In this document: positions 16,230 to 27,813 of the stretch, piece by piece
Position numbering within the stretch: position 1 is the first letter of the stretch
How the letters are laid out: every line of letters starts with the position of its first letter
Source: Kitasatospora atroaurantiaca
GTDB taxonomy: Bacteria > Actinomycetota > Actinomycetes > Streptomycetales > Streptomycetaceae
Length of the DNA stretch: 64,000 nucleotides
Reading direction: 5' to 3'
Assembly (NCBI RefSeq): GCF_007828955.1
Contig: NZ_VIVR01000001.1
Span: 620,001 to 684,000, forward strand
Notes under the pieces: model-generated
Seen by the model: the letters and a program-made list of their open reading frames with translations, nothing else
The model's database searches: none
What the model was told of the DNA's origin: nothing
Made by a program: the position numbers and the translations under genes

Positions 16230-19223
16230 TCATGACCCTGAGGATTTCCCCTGCCGGGCCGCAGGCTGCTCCGGTCCGGGGAGGTGCTCGGCGAGCTGAC
16301 GACGCGAGGTGATGTCGAGCTTCTGGAAGGCGTGGCGCAGGTGGGTCTCCACGGTGCCCGGGCTGATGACGAGCGTTTGCGCGATCTGCCGGTTGGTGAG
16401 GCCTTGGACGGCAAGTTCGGCGACGCGTCGTTCGGCGTCGGTGAGTGCATCTGTCCCGGTGAGCGCCTGCCGGCGAGGCCGCGCACCGCAGGCCCGTAGC
16501 TCAGCACACGCCCGCTGTGCCAGCGCGGTCGCCCCGCAGGACCAGCCACCGTCCATCCCGCGCTCCAGCGCGGACCGCGCCTCCGAGCGGTGACCCTTGC
16601 GACGCAGCGCGGCACCCAACTCGACGAGTGAGCGCGCCTGCTCCAGGCGTGCCGGCGAGTCCTCCAGCACAGCCACCGCTTCGCGCAGCAGGTCCACCTG
16701 TTCGTCCGGGCTGCCCGTCAGGGCCGCCGCGCGCAGCGCCACCCCAAGCGTCCGCGGCGCGCCGAACGCCCGCGCGAGACCGAGCTCCTCATGGGCCAGC
16801 CGACGCGCGGCCCCGGCGTCCTCGGCGACGAGTGCGAGCGCCGCCCGCGACCGCCACGGCACGAGCGCGGGGGTCAGCACCGCGCCCTCCAGCCGGGCGC
16901 CCAGGGCGAGGAGGTCCTTGATCGCCTCCGGCATCCGGCCTTGGGCTGCCCGCAGCCGGGCGCGCGCGCCGATCAGGAAGGAGAAGAGCAGCAGAGGACT
17001 GTCCGCGTCGGCCAGCCCGGTCTCGGTCAGCAGCCGCTCGGCGTCCCTTGCCTTCCCGCGTTCGATCAAGGTGTCCACCAGGACCGCGATCGCCATCGGA
17101 GCATGCAGGGAGTGAGCAGGCTGCACGTCGCGGGACGGCCCGGGTCCCGGCTGGAGGTGCACCGCCTCAAGCGCGGCGCGCGCATCGGCCTCGGCCTCGG
17201 CCAGCATGCCCAGGCGGTGGAAGAGCGTCGAACGGAGCACAGCCGCGTTCAAGAACTGCGCGGCCGACCCGTGGTGGTGTGCATCCTCCACATCGTCGTC
17301 GAGCAGCCGCCGGGCGAGCGCGTGGCCCTCGGCGAAGATCAGCGCCACAAAGAGCTGGGCCCTCATCGGTCCACGTGCGAACTCGGGCGCCTGGTACCAG
17401 CCGCGGGCTGCCTCCTCGGCCAGACGGACAACCCGTGCGGCCGGTTCGTTGGCGAAGAGCGCCTCGACCGCCGCCAGACTCGAGATGTGGGGAGGGACGG
17501 GTTCGCCGGCGAAGGCAGGCGCTACGACCCGCCGGACGCGCTCGCGTACCTCGCGCGGCGTGGACAGGTCCACCTGCAGGGCCCCGGCCACGGCTGCCTC
17601 CAGGAGCAGCGCGCCCTCCGAGTCCCGCTCGGCGGCCTCGGCTATGACACCGCCCAGAGCGGGCCCGACCTCGTGCGCGCGGTCCGACCACACCAGGGCG
17701 GTGCGCAGGCGAAACGCAATCTCGATCTTCGCCGCCATGTCGTTACTGCACTCCAGCGCGCGCCGCAGGTCCTCTGCCGCCGCTGTAAACTGCCCTGCGT
17801 TCTGCTCGGCGGTACCGAGCTCGCGCAGCATCTCGGGCCTGGACGCATCGCGCGCCGACTCCCCGAGTGCCCGTTTGAGGTAGCGCACCGCGAGGTCGGG
17901 CGCACCCTTGCGGGTCGCCGAACGGGCGGCGTCGAGCAGGATCTCGACGACCTCCCCATCGCCGGCCGGGGTGGCTGCCAGCAGGTGCGACGCCACGCGC
18001 TCGACCGCGGCCCCCGCGTGCCACAGCAGCCAAGCGGCGTCCCGGTGCCCTCGCGCCCGCCGACGCAGGGGAAGCTGCGCATAGATCGCCCAGCACACGA
18101 GGGGATGCACGAACGCCAGGTCTTCGGCGCCGCGCAGGATGTTCAGCGAGACGAGTCCGTCGACGGCCTCGTCGCAGCTCGCCGGATCGAGCCCCGCCAA
18201 CCGGGCAGCCTGCCCGCCATCGGCGCCGTCGCCCAGCACCGCCACGGCTGCGGCCAACTCCGTAGCCGCCGGTGGCAGGCCCGCCAGACGCAGGTTGATC
18301 CACCGCGACACCGTCTCCAGGCCCATCTCGCCGACCTGCTCGACTGCCGCCGAGGTCGGCGGCGCGTGCTGGGCACGCAGAGCAGCGATCAGCTGCGTGA
18401 CCAGGAACGGGTTGCCGCCCGTCGTCGTCCAGCAATCACGCACGAAGCCCGGGCCTAGGGGCGATGCCGCGAATGCGTCGTGCACCAGGGTTCGTACCGC
18501 GTCGAGCGTGAACGGCCCCAGCCGGACGACGTCGGCCTCCGGGTCCGCGACCAGCTCCGTGAGCAGCAGGCCGTGAGCGCCGGGGTCCTCCGGGCGCACC
18601 GCGACGAGCAGCAGTACCGGCAGGGCCTGCAGGCGGTGGGCCAGGTAGCCCAGGAACCGCAGCGACGGCTGATCAGCCCAGTGCGCATCGTCGACCACCA
18701 TCAGCAGCGGTGTCCGCGCCGCCAACCTGGCGGTCAGCCAGTAGAGCCCATGCAGCGTGGCGAAGCTGCGATCGCCGCCTCCTCCGACCGGTTCGCCGAG
18801 ACGATCGGCGCGGCCACCGCCGAGCAGCCACGCGGCGGGAGCGGCAGCGCCCTCCAGCAACACCCCACGCTCGCCTGCGTCCGCAGCGAGCAACACCGGC
18901 TCGAGCAACTGCCTGGCGACACCGAACGCGAACTCGGTCTCCATCTGCCCGCCGCGAGCACTGAGCACGGCCATGCCGCCCTCCGACGCACGCTCCATCG
19001 CCGCCCGCAGCAGCCGGGTCTTGCCGATCCCCGGCGAGCCCTCCAATGCCACAACGGCGCCTGTGCCGGCTTTCGCCCGTGCCATCGCCGCCTCGAGACG
19101 CCGCAGCTGGTTCTCACGCTCCAGCAGCAGCTGCCCGGCGCCGCCCCGATCCGGTCCGTCAGCCACCGCCGCGGGACGGCCGGCATACGTGTCGCGCTCA
19201 CGTTCTCGACCGGACGGCTTCAC
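16230..19223 (-). CDS. LuxR-family transcriptional regulator with AAA ATPase domain (LAL type)
   Basis: A 997-residue regulator. The N-terminal AAA/STAND ATPase has Walker A GSPGIGKT (residues 62-69) and Walker B LLMVVDDAHWADQPSL, followed by PVLLLVAVRPEDP. The middle is a long helical, TPR-like region. The C terminus (about residues 925-985) is a LuxR helix-turn-helix: LTDAERRVAELAVQGLTNRQ, then VISPGTVETHLRHAFQKLDI. LAL proteins usually need ATP and often an inducer to activate specialised metabolism or catabolism. It is followed on the same strand by an aldehyde dehydrogenase gene; no biosynthetic cluster adjoins. Confidence 0.92.
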   Translation of the reverse strand: MKPSGRERERDTYAGRPAAVADGPDRGGAGQLLLERENQLRRLEAAMARAKAGTGAVVALEGSPGIGKTRLLRAAMERASEGGMAVLSARGGQMETEFAFGVARQLLEPVLLAADAGERGVLLEGAAAPAAWLLGGGRADRLGEPVGGGGDRSFATLHGLYWLTARLAARTPLLMVVDDAHWADQPSLRFLGYLAHRLQALPVLLLVAVRPEDPGAHGLLLTELVADPEADVVRLGPFTLDAVRTLVHDAFAASPLGPGFVRDCWTTTGGNPFLVTQLIAALRAQHAPPTSAAVEQVGEMGLETVSRWINLRLAGLPPAATELAAAVAVLGDGADGGQAARLAGLDPASCDEAVDGLVSLNILRGAEDLAFVHPLVCWAIYAQLPLRRRARGHRDAAWLLWHAGAAVERVASHLLAATPAGDGEVVEILLDAARSATRKGAPDLAVRYLKRALGESARDASRPEMLRELGTAEQNAGQFTAAAEDLRRALECSNDMAAKIEIAFRLRTALVWSDRAHEVGPALGGVIAEAAERDSEGALLLEAAVAGALQVDLSTPREVRERVRRVVAPAFAGEPVPPHISSLAAVEALFANEPAARVVRLAEEAARGWYQAPEFARGPMRAQLFVALIFAEGHALARRLLDDDVEDAHHHGSAAQFLNAAVLRSTLFHRLGMLAEAEADARAALEAVHLQPGPGPSRDVQPAHSLHAPMAIAVLVDTLIERGKARDAERLLTETGLADADSPLLLFSFLIGARARLRAAQGRMPEAIKDLLALGARLEGAVLTPALVPWRSRAALALVAEDAGAARRLAHEELGLARAFGAPRTLGVALRAAALTGSPDEQVDLLREAVAVLEDSPARLEQARSLVELGAALRRKGHRSEARSALERGMDGGWSCGATALAQRACAELRACGARPRRQALTGTDALTDAERRVAELAVQGLTNRQIAQTLVISPGTVETHLRHAFQKLDITSRRQLAEHLPGPEQPAARQGKSSGS

Positions 19224-20201
19224 GACGGCGAAGGCCTTCCCTCAAGCTCCGGGCGGCGGTTCCAGCCGCTCGCCACCCCTTCCCACCGTACGCGGCCGTG
19301 CGGTCGCCCGGCTCTCCTAAGAACAGCGTGCGCAGCAACCCGGCTCCGGTCGCAGTCCTGGTGGCCGTCACCTCTGTCCAGCGCCCTTCCCAGCCGCACG
19401 GGCACCCGCCCCGCTGCCGCGCACAAGAACACCGCTGGACCCGCCCCGACAGCTGGACGAACACCTCAGCCGACAGACCACACAGCCAGGCGGTCACGTG
19501 ACGGGCCAGTCCATCAGCACTGCGGCCGGCCCCGAGGGGTCCGAACGGAGCCACGTGGAGCTATCGAGCCGCGGCGGTGCCCCCTCGACCCGGTCCTCTG
19601 TGGTCAGCGCCCGTCATCAGGACGTGATCGGGTGACGGTCCCGAAGCCGGCCATCGCTTCGGCGACCGGCCGTGACCGCTCGATGTGAACTCGGCGACGT
19701 CAACGCCGACGCATTCGGCTCCCTCGAACCGAACAGAGAGGGCTGGCGGCACGAGCGGGGCACAGGCGTTCAAGGTCGTGCAGGCCATCTCCTGAGCACC
19801 CGCCCAGCCTGGCCCGGCCCAGGGCACGCGGGGGTGCCAGCGAGCAGGCGATTGCCGTGATGACCGGCACTCAGCACACGCGGGGCACCCACCTGTACGG
19901 CCCCGAACGACAGGCACGCCTACCTGCCACGACCCCTGCGGTTCCGTATCCCGAAGCACGGATATGAGCTCTGACATGACCCTACGAGGGCCGGGCCCCC
20001 TTGCCGCAGCGCGGTACCTGCATTGAGGCCGCTCCCGACGAAGTGCTGGCAGCAAGGGGGTGGACGGTTCCGATTGAGGTCGCTTGGTGCGGCCGGAATC
20101 TCCGTCTACTGTCTTGCCAACAACGGACAGCCGGAAGCCAAACCCGGTTCTCGTCAGGCGGTGTCGATCTGCGTCGTCCCTTCGAGGAACACCCCCCGAA
20201 C
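19224..20201. other. Long intergenic stretch, no supported gene
   Basis: Nearly 1 kb between the LuxR start and the beta-glucosidase stop. It includes copy 2 of a 66-bp repeat (20057-20124). Translations in all frames are Arg/Pro/Ser-rich with no family resemblance. I see no terminator after the beta-glucosidase gene and no clear promoter for the LuxR gene. Confidence 0.4.
20057..20124. repeat. 66-bp dispersed repeat (copy 2)
   Basis: Near-identical to 14277-14342, sharing CGCTTGGTGCGGCCGGAATC and CCGTCTACTGTCTTGCCA. Located about 80 bases beyond the stop of the intact beta-glucosidase gene, the same relative place as the other copy relative to its pseudogene. Confidence 0.8.
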
Positions 20202-21557
<1,356 letters not shown>

Positions 21558-21585
21558 GGGGCTGCTCCTTGGAAGCGAAACCACA

Positions 21586-21606
21586 AATATGAGTCCACCT
21601 CATGTT
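21586..21606. promoter_or_regulatory. Palindromic operator between beta-glucosidase and TetR genes
   Basis: AATATGAGTCCACCTCATGTT: perfect arms ATGAG/CTCAT separated by five bases, extended outward by AA/TT with one mismatch. It lies in the divergent promoter region and is the likely site for the TetR-family product at 21649. Confidence 0.65.
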
Positions 21607-21648
21607 AGTGATTCGCGCCCGGAATGCCAGATGCGGCACAGTGGGCCC

Positions 21649-22329
21649 ATGAAGGCGGAGACGGGCGGCCGCGAGCGGGCCGGCAGCGGCGGCGCGGCAC
21701 GACGACGACCGGTACAGCAGCGCAGTCTGGAGCGGTACGAGCGCCTGCTCGACGCCTGCGCGGCCGTCCTCGACGAGGTCGGCGTCGGCGCGCTCACCAC
21801 CAAGGAGGTGGCCCGGCGCGCCCGGGTGCCGATCGGCACCCTCTACCAGTTCTTCTCGGGCAAGGAGAGCCTGCTGGCCGCCCTCGCCGAGCAGAACCTG
21901 GACCGCTACCTCGAGCGGCTGGCCCGCCGGACGGACGCCGAGGCCCCGAAGGGCGTAGCCGGCTTCGTCGACCTGGCCGTCGAGGAGTTCGTCGCGATGA
22001 AACGCGCCGTGCCGGGCTTCGGCCACGTCGACTTCGGCCTGGTGGACGGCCTCCCGGCGGCCGACCAGGAACCGGCCCGACTGGCCGACCCCGAGCACCT
22101 GCTGGACGCCGAGCTCGACAACAACGCCGCCGTCGCCGTCCGCCTGCAGGCCCTCGGCGGCGGACTCTTCGCCGCCCCCGGGTTCCCCCTCGCCCTGCGG
22201 GTGGCGATGGAGTGCGCGGACGCCGTCCTCAAGCTCGCCTTCCGCACCGACCCGGACGGCGATCCGGCGCTCATCGCCGAGTGCAAGCGCCTGCTCCGCT
22301 GCTACCTGGCCGACCAGGTCACGGTCTGA
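21649..22329 (+). CDS. TetR-family transcriptional regulator
   Basis: A 226-residue dimeric repressor type. The helix-turn-helix lies at about residues 30-75: RLLDACAAVLDEVGVGALTT, ARRARVPIGTLYQFFSGKES, LLAALAEQN. The C-terminal region, ending AECKRLLRCYLADQ, is the ligand/dimer domain. Start ATG 21649 is preferred by alignment with the usual basic N-terminal tail; an in-frame ATG five codons upstream is possible. It is divergent from the GH1 gene with the palindrome in between, so it probably represses that gene and itself. Its inducer is unknown. Confidence 0.88.
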   Translation: MKAETGGRERAGSGGAARRRPVQQRSLERYERLLDACAAVLDEVGVGALTTKEVARRARVPIGTLYQFFSGKESLLAALAEQNLDRYLERLARRTDAEAPKGVAGFVDLAVEEFVAMKRAVPGFGHVDFGLVDGLPAADQEPARLADPEHLLDAELDNNAAVAVRLQALGGGLFAAPGFPLALRVAMECADAVLKLAFRTDPDGDPALIAECKRLLRCYLADQVTV

Positions 22330-22446
22330 GGCCCTCACGCCATTGCGGCTGCCCTGATCACGCCGCACAGTGGAAGACGGGACGGCCTCCTGCGCCGCAG
22401 GCGGCAGGCCTGCCGCCGAGAGTCCTCGTACGCGGAGGAGCACAAG

Positions 22447-22641
22447 ATGCAAGCCATGGTAGGTGACCAGGTCCTCATCCACGGGAAGCACGTGGGCATG
22501 GTGGACCGCAAGGGCGAGATCATGGAGGTTCGCGGTGCCAACGGAGAACCGCCGTATCTGGTCCACTTCGAGGACGGCCACGACGGCCTGATCTACCCGG
22601 GTCCCGACACCGTCATCGAGCGTCAGCAGCCACACCGGTAA
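22447..22641 (+). CDS. DUF1918 small protein
   Basis: A 64-residue beta-rich protein: MVGDQVLIHGKHVGMVDRKG, EIMEVRGANGEPPYLVHFED, GHDGLIYPGPDTVIE. This is the complete DUF1918 pattern (an SH3-like small barrel), common in actinobacteria, function unknown. GGAGGAG sits six bases before the ATG. It precedes the DedA gene by 36 bases on the same strand and may be co-transcribed. Confidence 0.88.
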   Translation: MQAMVGDQVLIHGKHVGMVDRKGEIMEVRGANGEPPYLVHFEDGHDGLIYPGPDTVIERQQPHR

Positions 22642-22677
22642 CCCACCGCTCGCGGCCCGGGACGGAGCACCGAAACC

Positions 22678-23325
22678 ATGCCGCCGCCGCTCCCGGGCCC
22701 CCTGGCCCACCTGGCCCCACTGCTGGACAGCTACGGCTATCCGGCGGTGGGCGCCCTTGTCTTCCTGGACAACTGCGGGATCCCGGTGCCCGGCCAGACC
22801 ATCCTGGTGCTGGCCGCCGTCTACGCCGGCACCGGGCGGCTCAGCATCGCCGCGGTGGTCGCCATCGCCTTCGTGGCGGCCGTGGCCGGGAACAGCCTGG
22901 GCTACCTGATCGGCACCACCGGCGGCCACGCCTTCGTCCACCGCTGGGGCCGGTACGTGCTGATCACCCCGACCCGGATGGCCAAGGCCGAGCGCTTCTT
23001 CGCCCGCCACGGCGGCCAGGTGGTCACCTTTGCCCGCTTCGTGGACGGCCTCCGGCAGACCAACGGCATCATCGCCGGCACCACCGACATGCGCTGGCGC
23101 CGCTTCCAGCCCGCCAACGTGCTCGGTGCGGCGCTGTGGGTCGGCGTCTGGGCGTCACTCGGCTACCTGGCCGGCTCCGACATCGGGACGCTCTACCGGC
23201 AGGCCGTGCGCTACCAGGTGGTCCTGCTGGCCGTGCTCGGCGCGCTGGTCGTCGCCCTGGTGGTGGTGAAGCTGCTGCGCCGGCGTCACCAGCGCAGCGA
23301 GATCACCTCGAAGGACGACGCGTAA
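22678..23325 (+). CDS. DedA-family membrane protein
   Basis: A 215-residue integral membrane protein. The DedA/VTT core is visible: a re-entrant first segment with FLDNCGIPVPGQTILVLAA, a glycine-rich hydrophobic helix ending NSLGYLIGTTGGHAF, and the signature FFARHGGQVVTFARFVDGLR, whose Arg is essential in the family. DedA proteins move phospholipids such as undecaprenyl phosphate across the membrane and support envelope integrity. The last 40 bases overlap the end of the convergent PIG-L gene. Confidence 0.9.
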   Translation: MPPPLPGPLAHLAPLLDSYGYPAVGALVFLDNCGIPVPGQTILVLAAVYAGTGRLSIAAVVAIAFVAAVAGNSLGYLIGTTGGHAFVHRWGRYVLITPTRMAKAERFFARHGGQVVTFARFVDGLRQTNGIIAGTTDMRWRRFQPANVLGAALWVGVWASLGYLAGSDIGTLYRQAVRYQVVLLAVLGALVVALVVVKLLRRRHQRSEITSKDDA

Positions 23326-24029
23326 CGCACCCCGAGCCGGCTGCCCGCCATCCGGCCCATGGACTCCAGGAAGTCCTGCGCATCGGCCATCTGGCCGCCG
23401 AGCCCCTCCAGGTACGCCTTGTGCGCCTTCAGCGAGGCCACGCCGCTGTCGAAGTGGTCGGTGATGTCCACGGCGTGCCGCGCCTCGGGCGAGCCCGCCG
23501 CCCAGACCTCGCGCACGCCGCCCCACGGCTGGTGGCCCTCCGCCGTCAGCTCGCGGAAGACCCAGCGGTTCGCCGCGTCGCGTACGGCGTCCAGGGTGGC
23601 CCGGCCGGTGGCGATGTGGTCGGCCTGGTTGGGGAAGATCCCGCCGTACGTCTCGCGGAAGTTGGTCGTGATCACGATGTCCGGGCGGTACTTGCGCACC
23701 GCGCGGGCGATGTCCCGGCGCAGCGGCAGGCCGTACTCCAGGACGCCGTCCGGGTGGCCGAGGAACTCCACGTCGTCCACGCCGACCAGCGCCGCCGAGG
23801 CGATCTGCTCGGCCTCGCGGATCGGGCGGCACTTCTCCGGCTCCAGCGAGTCGATGCCCGCCTCGCCGCTGGTAACCATCACATAGCCGATGCGCTTGCC
23901 CTGGGACGTCCAGCGGGCCACGGCCGCGGCCGCGCCGTACTCCATGTCGTCGGGGTGCGCGACCACGGCGAGGGCGGTCTCCCAGTCCTCGCCGAGCGGC
24001 TCGAACGGGGGTGGCGGCTGCTCGGTCAT
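23286..24029 (-). CDS. PIG-L family (GlcNAc) deacetylase
   Basis: A 247-residue zinc-dependent deacetylase of the PIG-L/MshB/BshB type. The zinc motif AHPDDME (residues 24-30) and the later QADHIATG supply the metal ligands; Asp27 is the likely general base. Relatives deacetylate N-acetylglucosaminyl compounds in mycothiol formation, antibiotic or lipid pathways; the substrate here is unknown. It starts three bases after the stop of the upstream oxidoreductase gene, so the two are surely one operon. Its 3' end overlaps the convergent DedA gene by 40 bases. Confidence 0.88.
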   Translation of the reverse strand: MTEQPPPPFEPLGEDWETALAVVAHPDDMEYGAAAAVARWTSQGKRIGYVMVTSGEAGIDSLEPEKCRPIREAEQIASAALVGVDDVEFLGHPDGVLEYGLPLRRDIARAVRKYRPDIVITTNFRETYGGIFPNQADHIATGRATLDAVRDAANRWVFRELTAEGHQPWGGVREVWAAGSPEARHAVDITDHFDSGVASLKAHKAYLEGLGGQMADAQDFLESMGRMAGSRLGVRYASSFEVISLRW

Positions 24030-24032
24030 GGG

Positions 24033-24689
24033 TCAGTCTGCCTTCCTGATCGCGTAGTTGAAGTCGGCGTGGCCGAAGCGGCGCATCACGCTGAGCCAGA
24101 ACGGCATCAGCATCTCCATGCCGCGCGCGGAGGCGACGCCGCCGAGGTCCAGCACCGAGCCGGCCGGCCAGCCGAACTGCTCCAGCACCGCCGTCACCGT
24201 GGCCTTGGCCTCGACGTCCTCGCCCGCGATGAAGAGGTTGTGCTCGCCCGGCACCCGGCCCGGGTCCACCATGAGGGGCGCGGAGAGGGTGTTGAGTGCC
24301 TTCACCACCTTGGTGTCCGGGAACTCTCGTTGGATCTGCTCGGCGATGCTGTCCGTGTTCACCGGGTCGAGCGTCACCTCGCCGGTGGGTGAGAACACCA
24401 GCGCGTTGGAGACGTCGATCAGCACCTTCCCGGCGAGCCGCTCGGCGCCGGCGGCCCGCAGGGCCTTCAGCGAGACCGTCCCGGCGGTCGCGTTGATCAG
24501 CACGTCACCGAAGGCGGCGGCATCCGCGAACGTCCCGCTGTGCCCGTACGGCCCCGCCTGCTCGGCCCAGGACGTTGCGGCCGCGTTGTCCTTGGTCCGC
24601 GACCCGAGGGTGACCTCGTGGCCCAGCGAGACCAGCTTGGCCGCCAGTGTCCTGCCGACGGTGCCCGTACCGATGATCCCGAACCGCAT
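24033..24689 (-). CDS. NADPH/F420-type dinucleotide-binding oxidoreductase
   Basis: A 218-residue Rossmann protein. GIIGTGTVGRTLAAKLVSLG at the N terminus is the dinucleotide fingerprint; GSRTKDNA at the end of strand 2 favours NADP. The layout (VLINATAGTVSL, VVKALNTLSAPLMVDP, NLFIAGEDVEAK) is that of F420:NADPH oxidoreductase-like proteins. Whether it uses F420 or another substrate is open. It is the first gene of a two-gene operon with the PIG-L deacetylase. Confidence 0.85.
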   Translation of the reverse strand: MRFGIIGTGTVGRTLAAKLVSLGHEVTLGSRTKDNAAATSWAEQAGPYGHSGTFADAAAFGDVLINATAGTVSLKALRAAGAERLAGKVLIDVSNALVFSPTGEVTLDPVNTDSIAEQIQREFPDTKVVKALNTLSAPLMVDPGRVPGEHNLFIAGEDVEAKATVTAVLEQFGWPAGSVLDLGGVASARGMEMLMPFWLSVMRRFGHADFNYAIRKAD

Positions 24690-24829
24690 CGCTCGTCTCC
24701 CGTCGACCGCTGTCCGTGCTCCAGCCGCGCTCTATCCGTGCTCGCACCATAGCTGACGCTCACTCAGGCCGGGAGTCCCGGCAGCCGGTGTACGACGACC
24801 GGTGTCGCGGGAACCGGCCGGGCTGCGGT

Positions 24830-25189
24830 TCATCTCTGGCTGAGAACGCAGAACTCGTTGCCCTCGGGGTCGGCCAGGACGACCCAGGTCTGCCGGCCCT
24901 GGCCCACGTCCGCGCGGCGCGCGCCGAGGGCGAGCAGGCGCTCGACCTCCGCCGCCTGGGAGTCCGGCCGGAAGTCGAGGTGCAGCCGGTTCTTCAGCTT
25001 CTTCGCCTCCGGGACGGGCACGAAGACGATCCCCGGCAGCCGGTCAGGGGCCGGCCGGATCTCGAACTCGTCGTCCGCGTCGTTGACCACGGCCCAGCCG
25101 AGCGCCCCGGCCCACCACCGCCCGAGCGCGGCGGGGTCCGCGGCGTCCACCACAACCTGCTCCCACTCCAAGCCCATGCTCGAAACCAT
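24830..25189 (-). CDS. VOC-family (glyoxalase-like) protein
   Basis: A 119-residue single-domain vicinal-oxygen-chelate protein. Two beta-alpha-beta-beta-beta modules are visible: EWEQVVVDAADPAALGRWWA, then KNRLHLDFRPDSQAAEVERL, ending VVLADPEGNEFCVLSQR with the typical DPEGNEFC motif. Members include glyoxalases, dioxygenases and resistance binding proteins; the specific role is unknown. Start ATG 25189 is used; ATG 25177 is an alternative. Confidence 0.85.
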   Translation of the reverse strand: MVSSMGLEWEQVVVDAADPAALGRWWAGALGWAVVNDADDEFEIRPAPDRLPGIVFVPVPEAKKLKNRLHLDFRPDSQAAEVERLLALGARRADVGQGRQTWVVLADPEGNEFCVLSQR

Positions 25190-25248
25190 AGCTCCGGAGA
25201 GCCTGTGGTGCCGCGCTGAAGAGGCATCAGCGCGGCACCACAGGTGGG

Positions 25249-27075
<1,827 letters not shown>

Positions 27076-27144
27076 GGTGGGCAGACTCCTTCGGTTCTCG
27101 GTACTGGCGGTCGGGGGTGCCTCCCAGCCGGAGGCCGGGGGCGC

Positions 27145-27420
27145 TCAGCCGTAGACGATCCTGCGCAGCTGACGGGTGGACAGCTCCGGCGCGGCGACCC
27201 GGCGGGCGGCCAGTTCGGCGCCGATCCGGGCGAAGATCTTCTCGTTCACCAAGCCCCGTGCCTGCAGCTCACCGTGGCGGCGGCGGACGTACTCCTCGGT
27301 GCTCTCGGAGAAGTACGCCAGCACCTCCGCGACCACTCGCGCGGCCTCGCCCGGCCCCAGCGGGCTGGTGCGGGTGAGGTGGGCGAGCAGGTCTTCGTGA
27401 GGGTGCGGTGAGGCGGACAC
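27145..27420 (-). CDS. Small helical hypothetical protein upstream of glmS
   Basis: A 91-residue, mostly helical protein: GEAARVVAEVLAYFSESTEE, YVRRRHGELQARGLVNEKIF, ARIGAELAARRVAAPELSTR, QLRRIVYG. It has no signal peptide or membrane segment. I do not recognise a named family. Its end is 69 bases before glmS on the same strand, so co-transcription is likely. Confidence 0.7.
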   Translation of the reverse strand: MSASPHPHEDLLAHLTRTSPLGPGEAARVVAEVLAYFSESTEEYVRRRHGELQARGLVNEKIFARIGAELAARRVAAPELSTRQLRRIVYG

Positions 27421-27813
27421 GAGTGGGGAGCCTAGGCCGCCGACCGACGCTTAACCAAGAATCCTGCCCGAAATCGGGCAGATCTTCAGACATTCAGCCC
27501 TCAGTCCGACACCCCGGGCGTCTTCGGTGGACGCCCTCCGCTACCCTCCGTACACGCAGAGGCACTGTCGGGTGGGCTCTGTCCGGCGGGCCCGCTCGCG
27601 ATCCGGACTCCCGGCCCCGGGACTACCACGTGTCGCAGATGCTGTGAGACTGTGTGCGCCTGGTGACCGGGGGGTCCGCTTCTCGTTGACCAGTTCGGCG
27701 CACCGGCGACGGAGCCGACACTTCCCGAATGGCCGTCAGAGACAGCGCAACCAGCTCCGGTACCGCCAGGATGGGAAGGCAACCTGTCCGAGGCAAACCG
27801 GGGGACCATTCTC
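27421..27813. other. Divergent intergenic region with a perfect hairpin
   Basis: About 390 bases. It must hold promoters for the small gene upstream of glmS and for the secreted Cys-repeat protein. At 27464-27481 there is a perfect hairpin, CTGCCCG AAAT CGGGCAG, which may be an operator or leader structure. Otherwise no gene is visible. Confidence 0.5.
27464..27481. promoter_or_regulatory. Perfect inverted repeat (7-bp arms, 4-bp loop)
   Basis: CTGCCCG/CGGGCAG with AAAT between, 44 bases upstream of the small gene at 27420. There is no T tract and no gene ending here, so a regulatory site or 5'-leader hairpin is more likely than a terminator. Confidence 0.4.

Noticed and set aside
16230..19223. 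Specialised-metabolite cluster around the LuxR/LAL regulator
   Set aside because: Only an aldehyde dehydrogenase is adjacent; no synthase, transferase or carrier genes are present.
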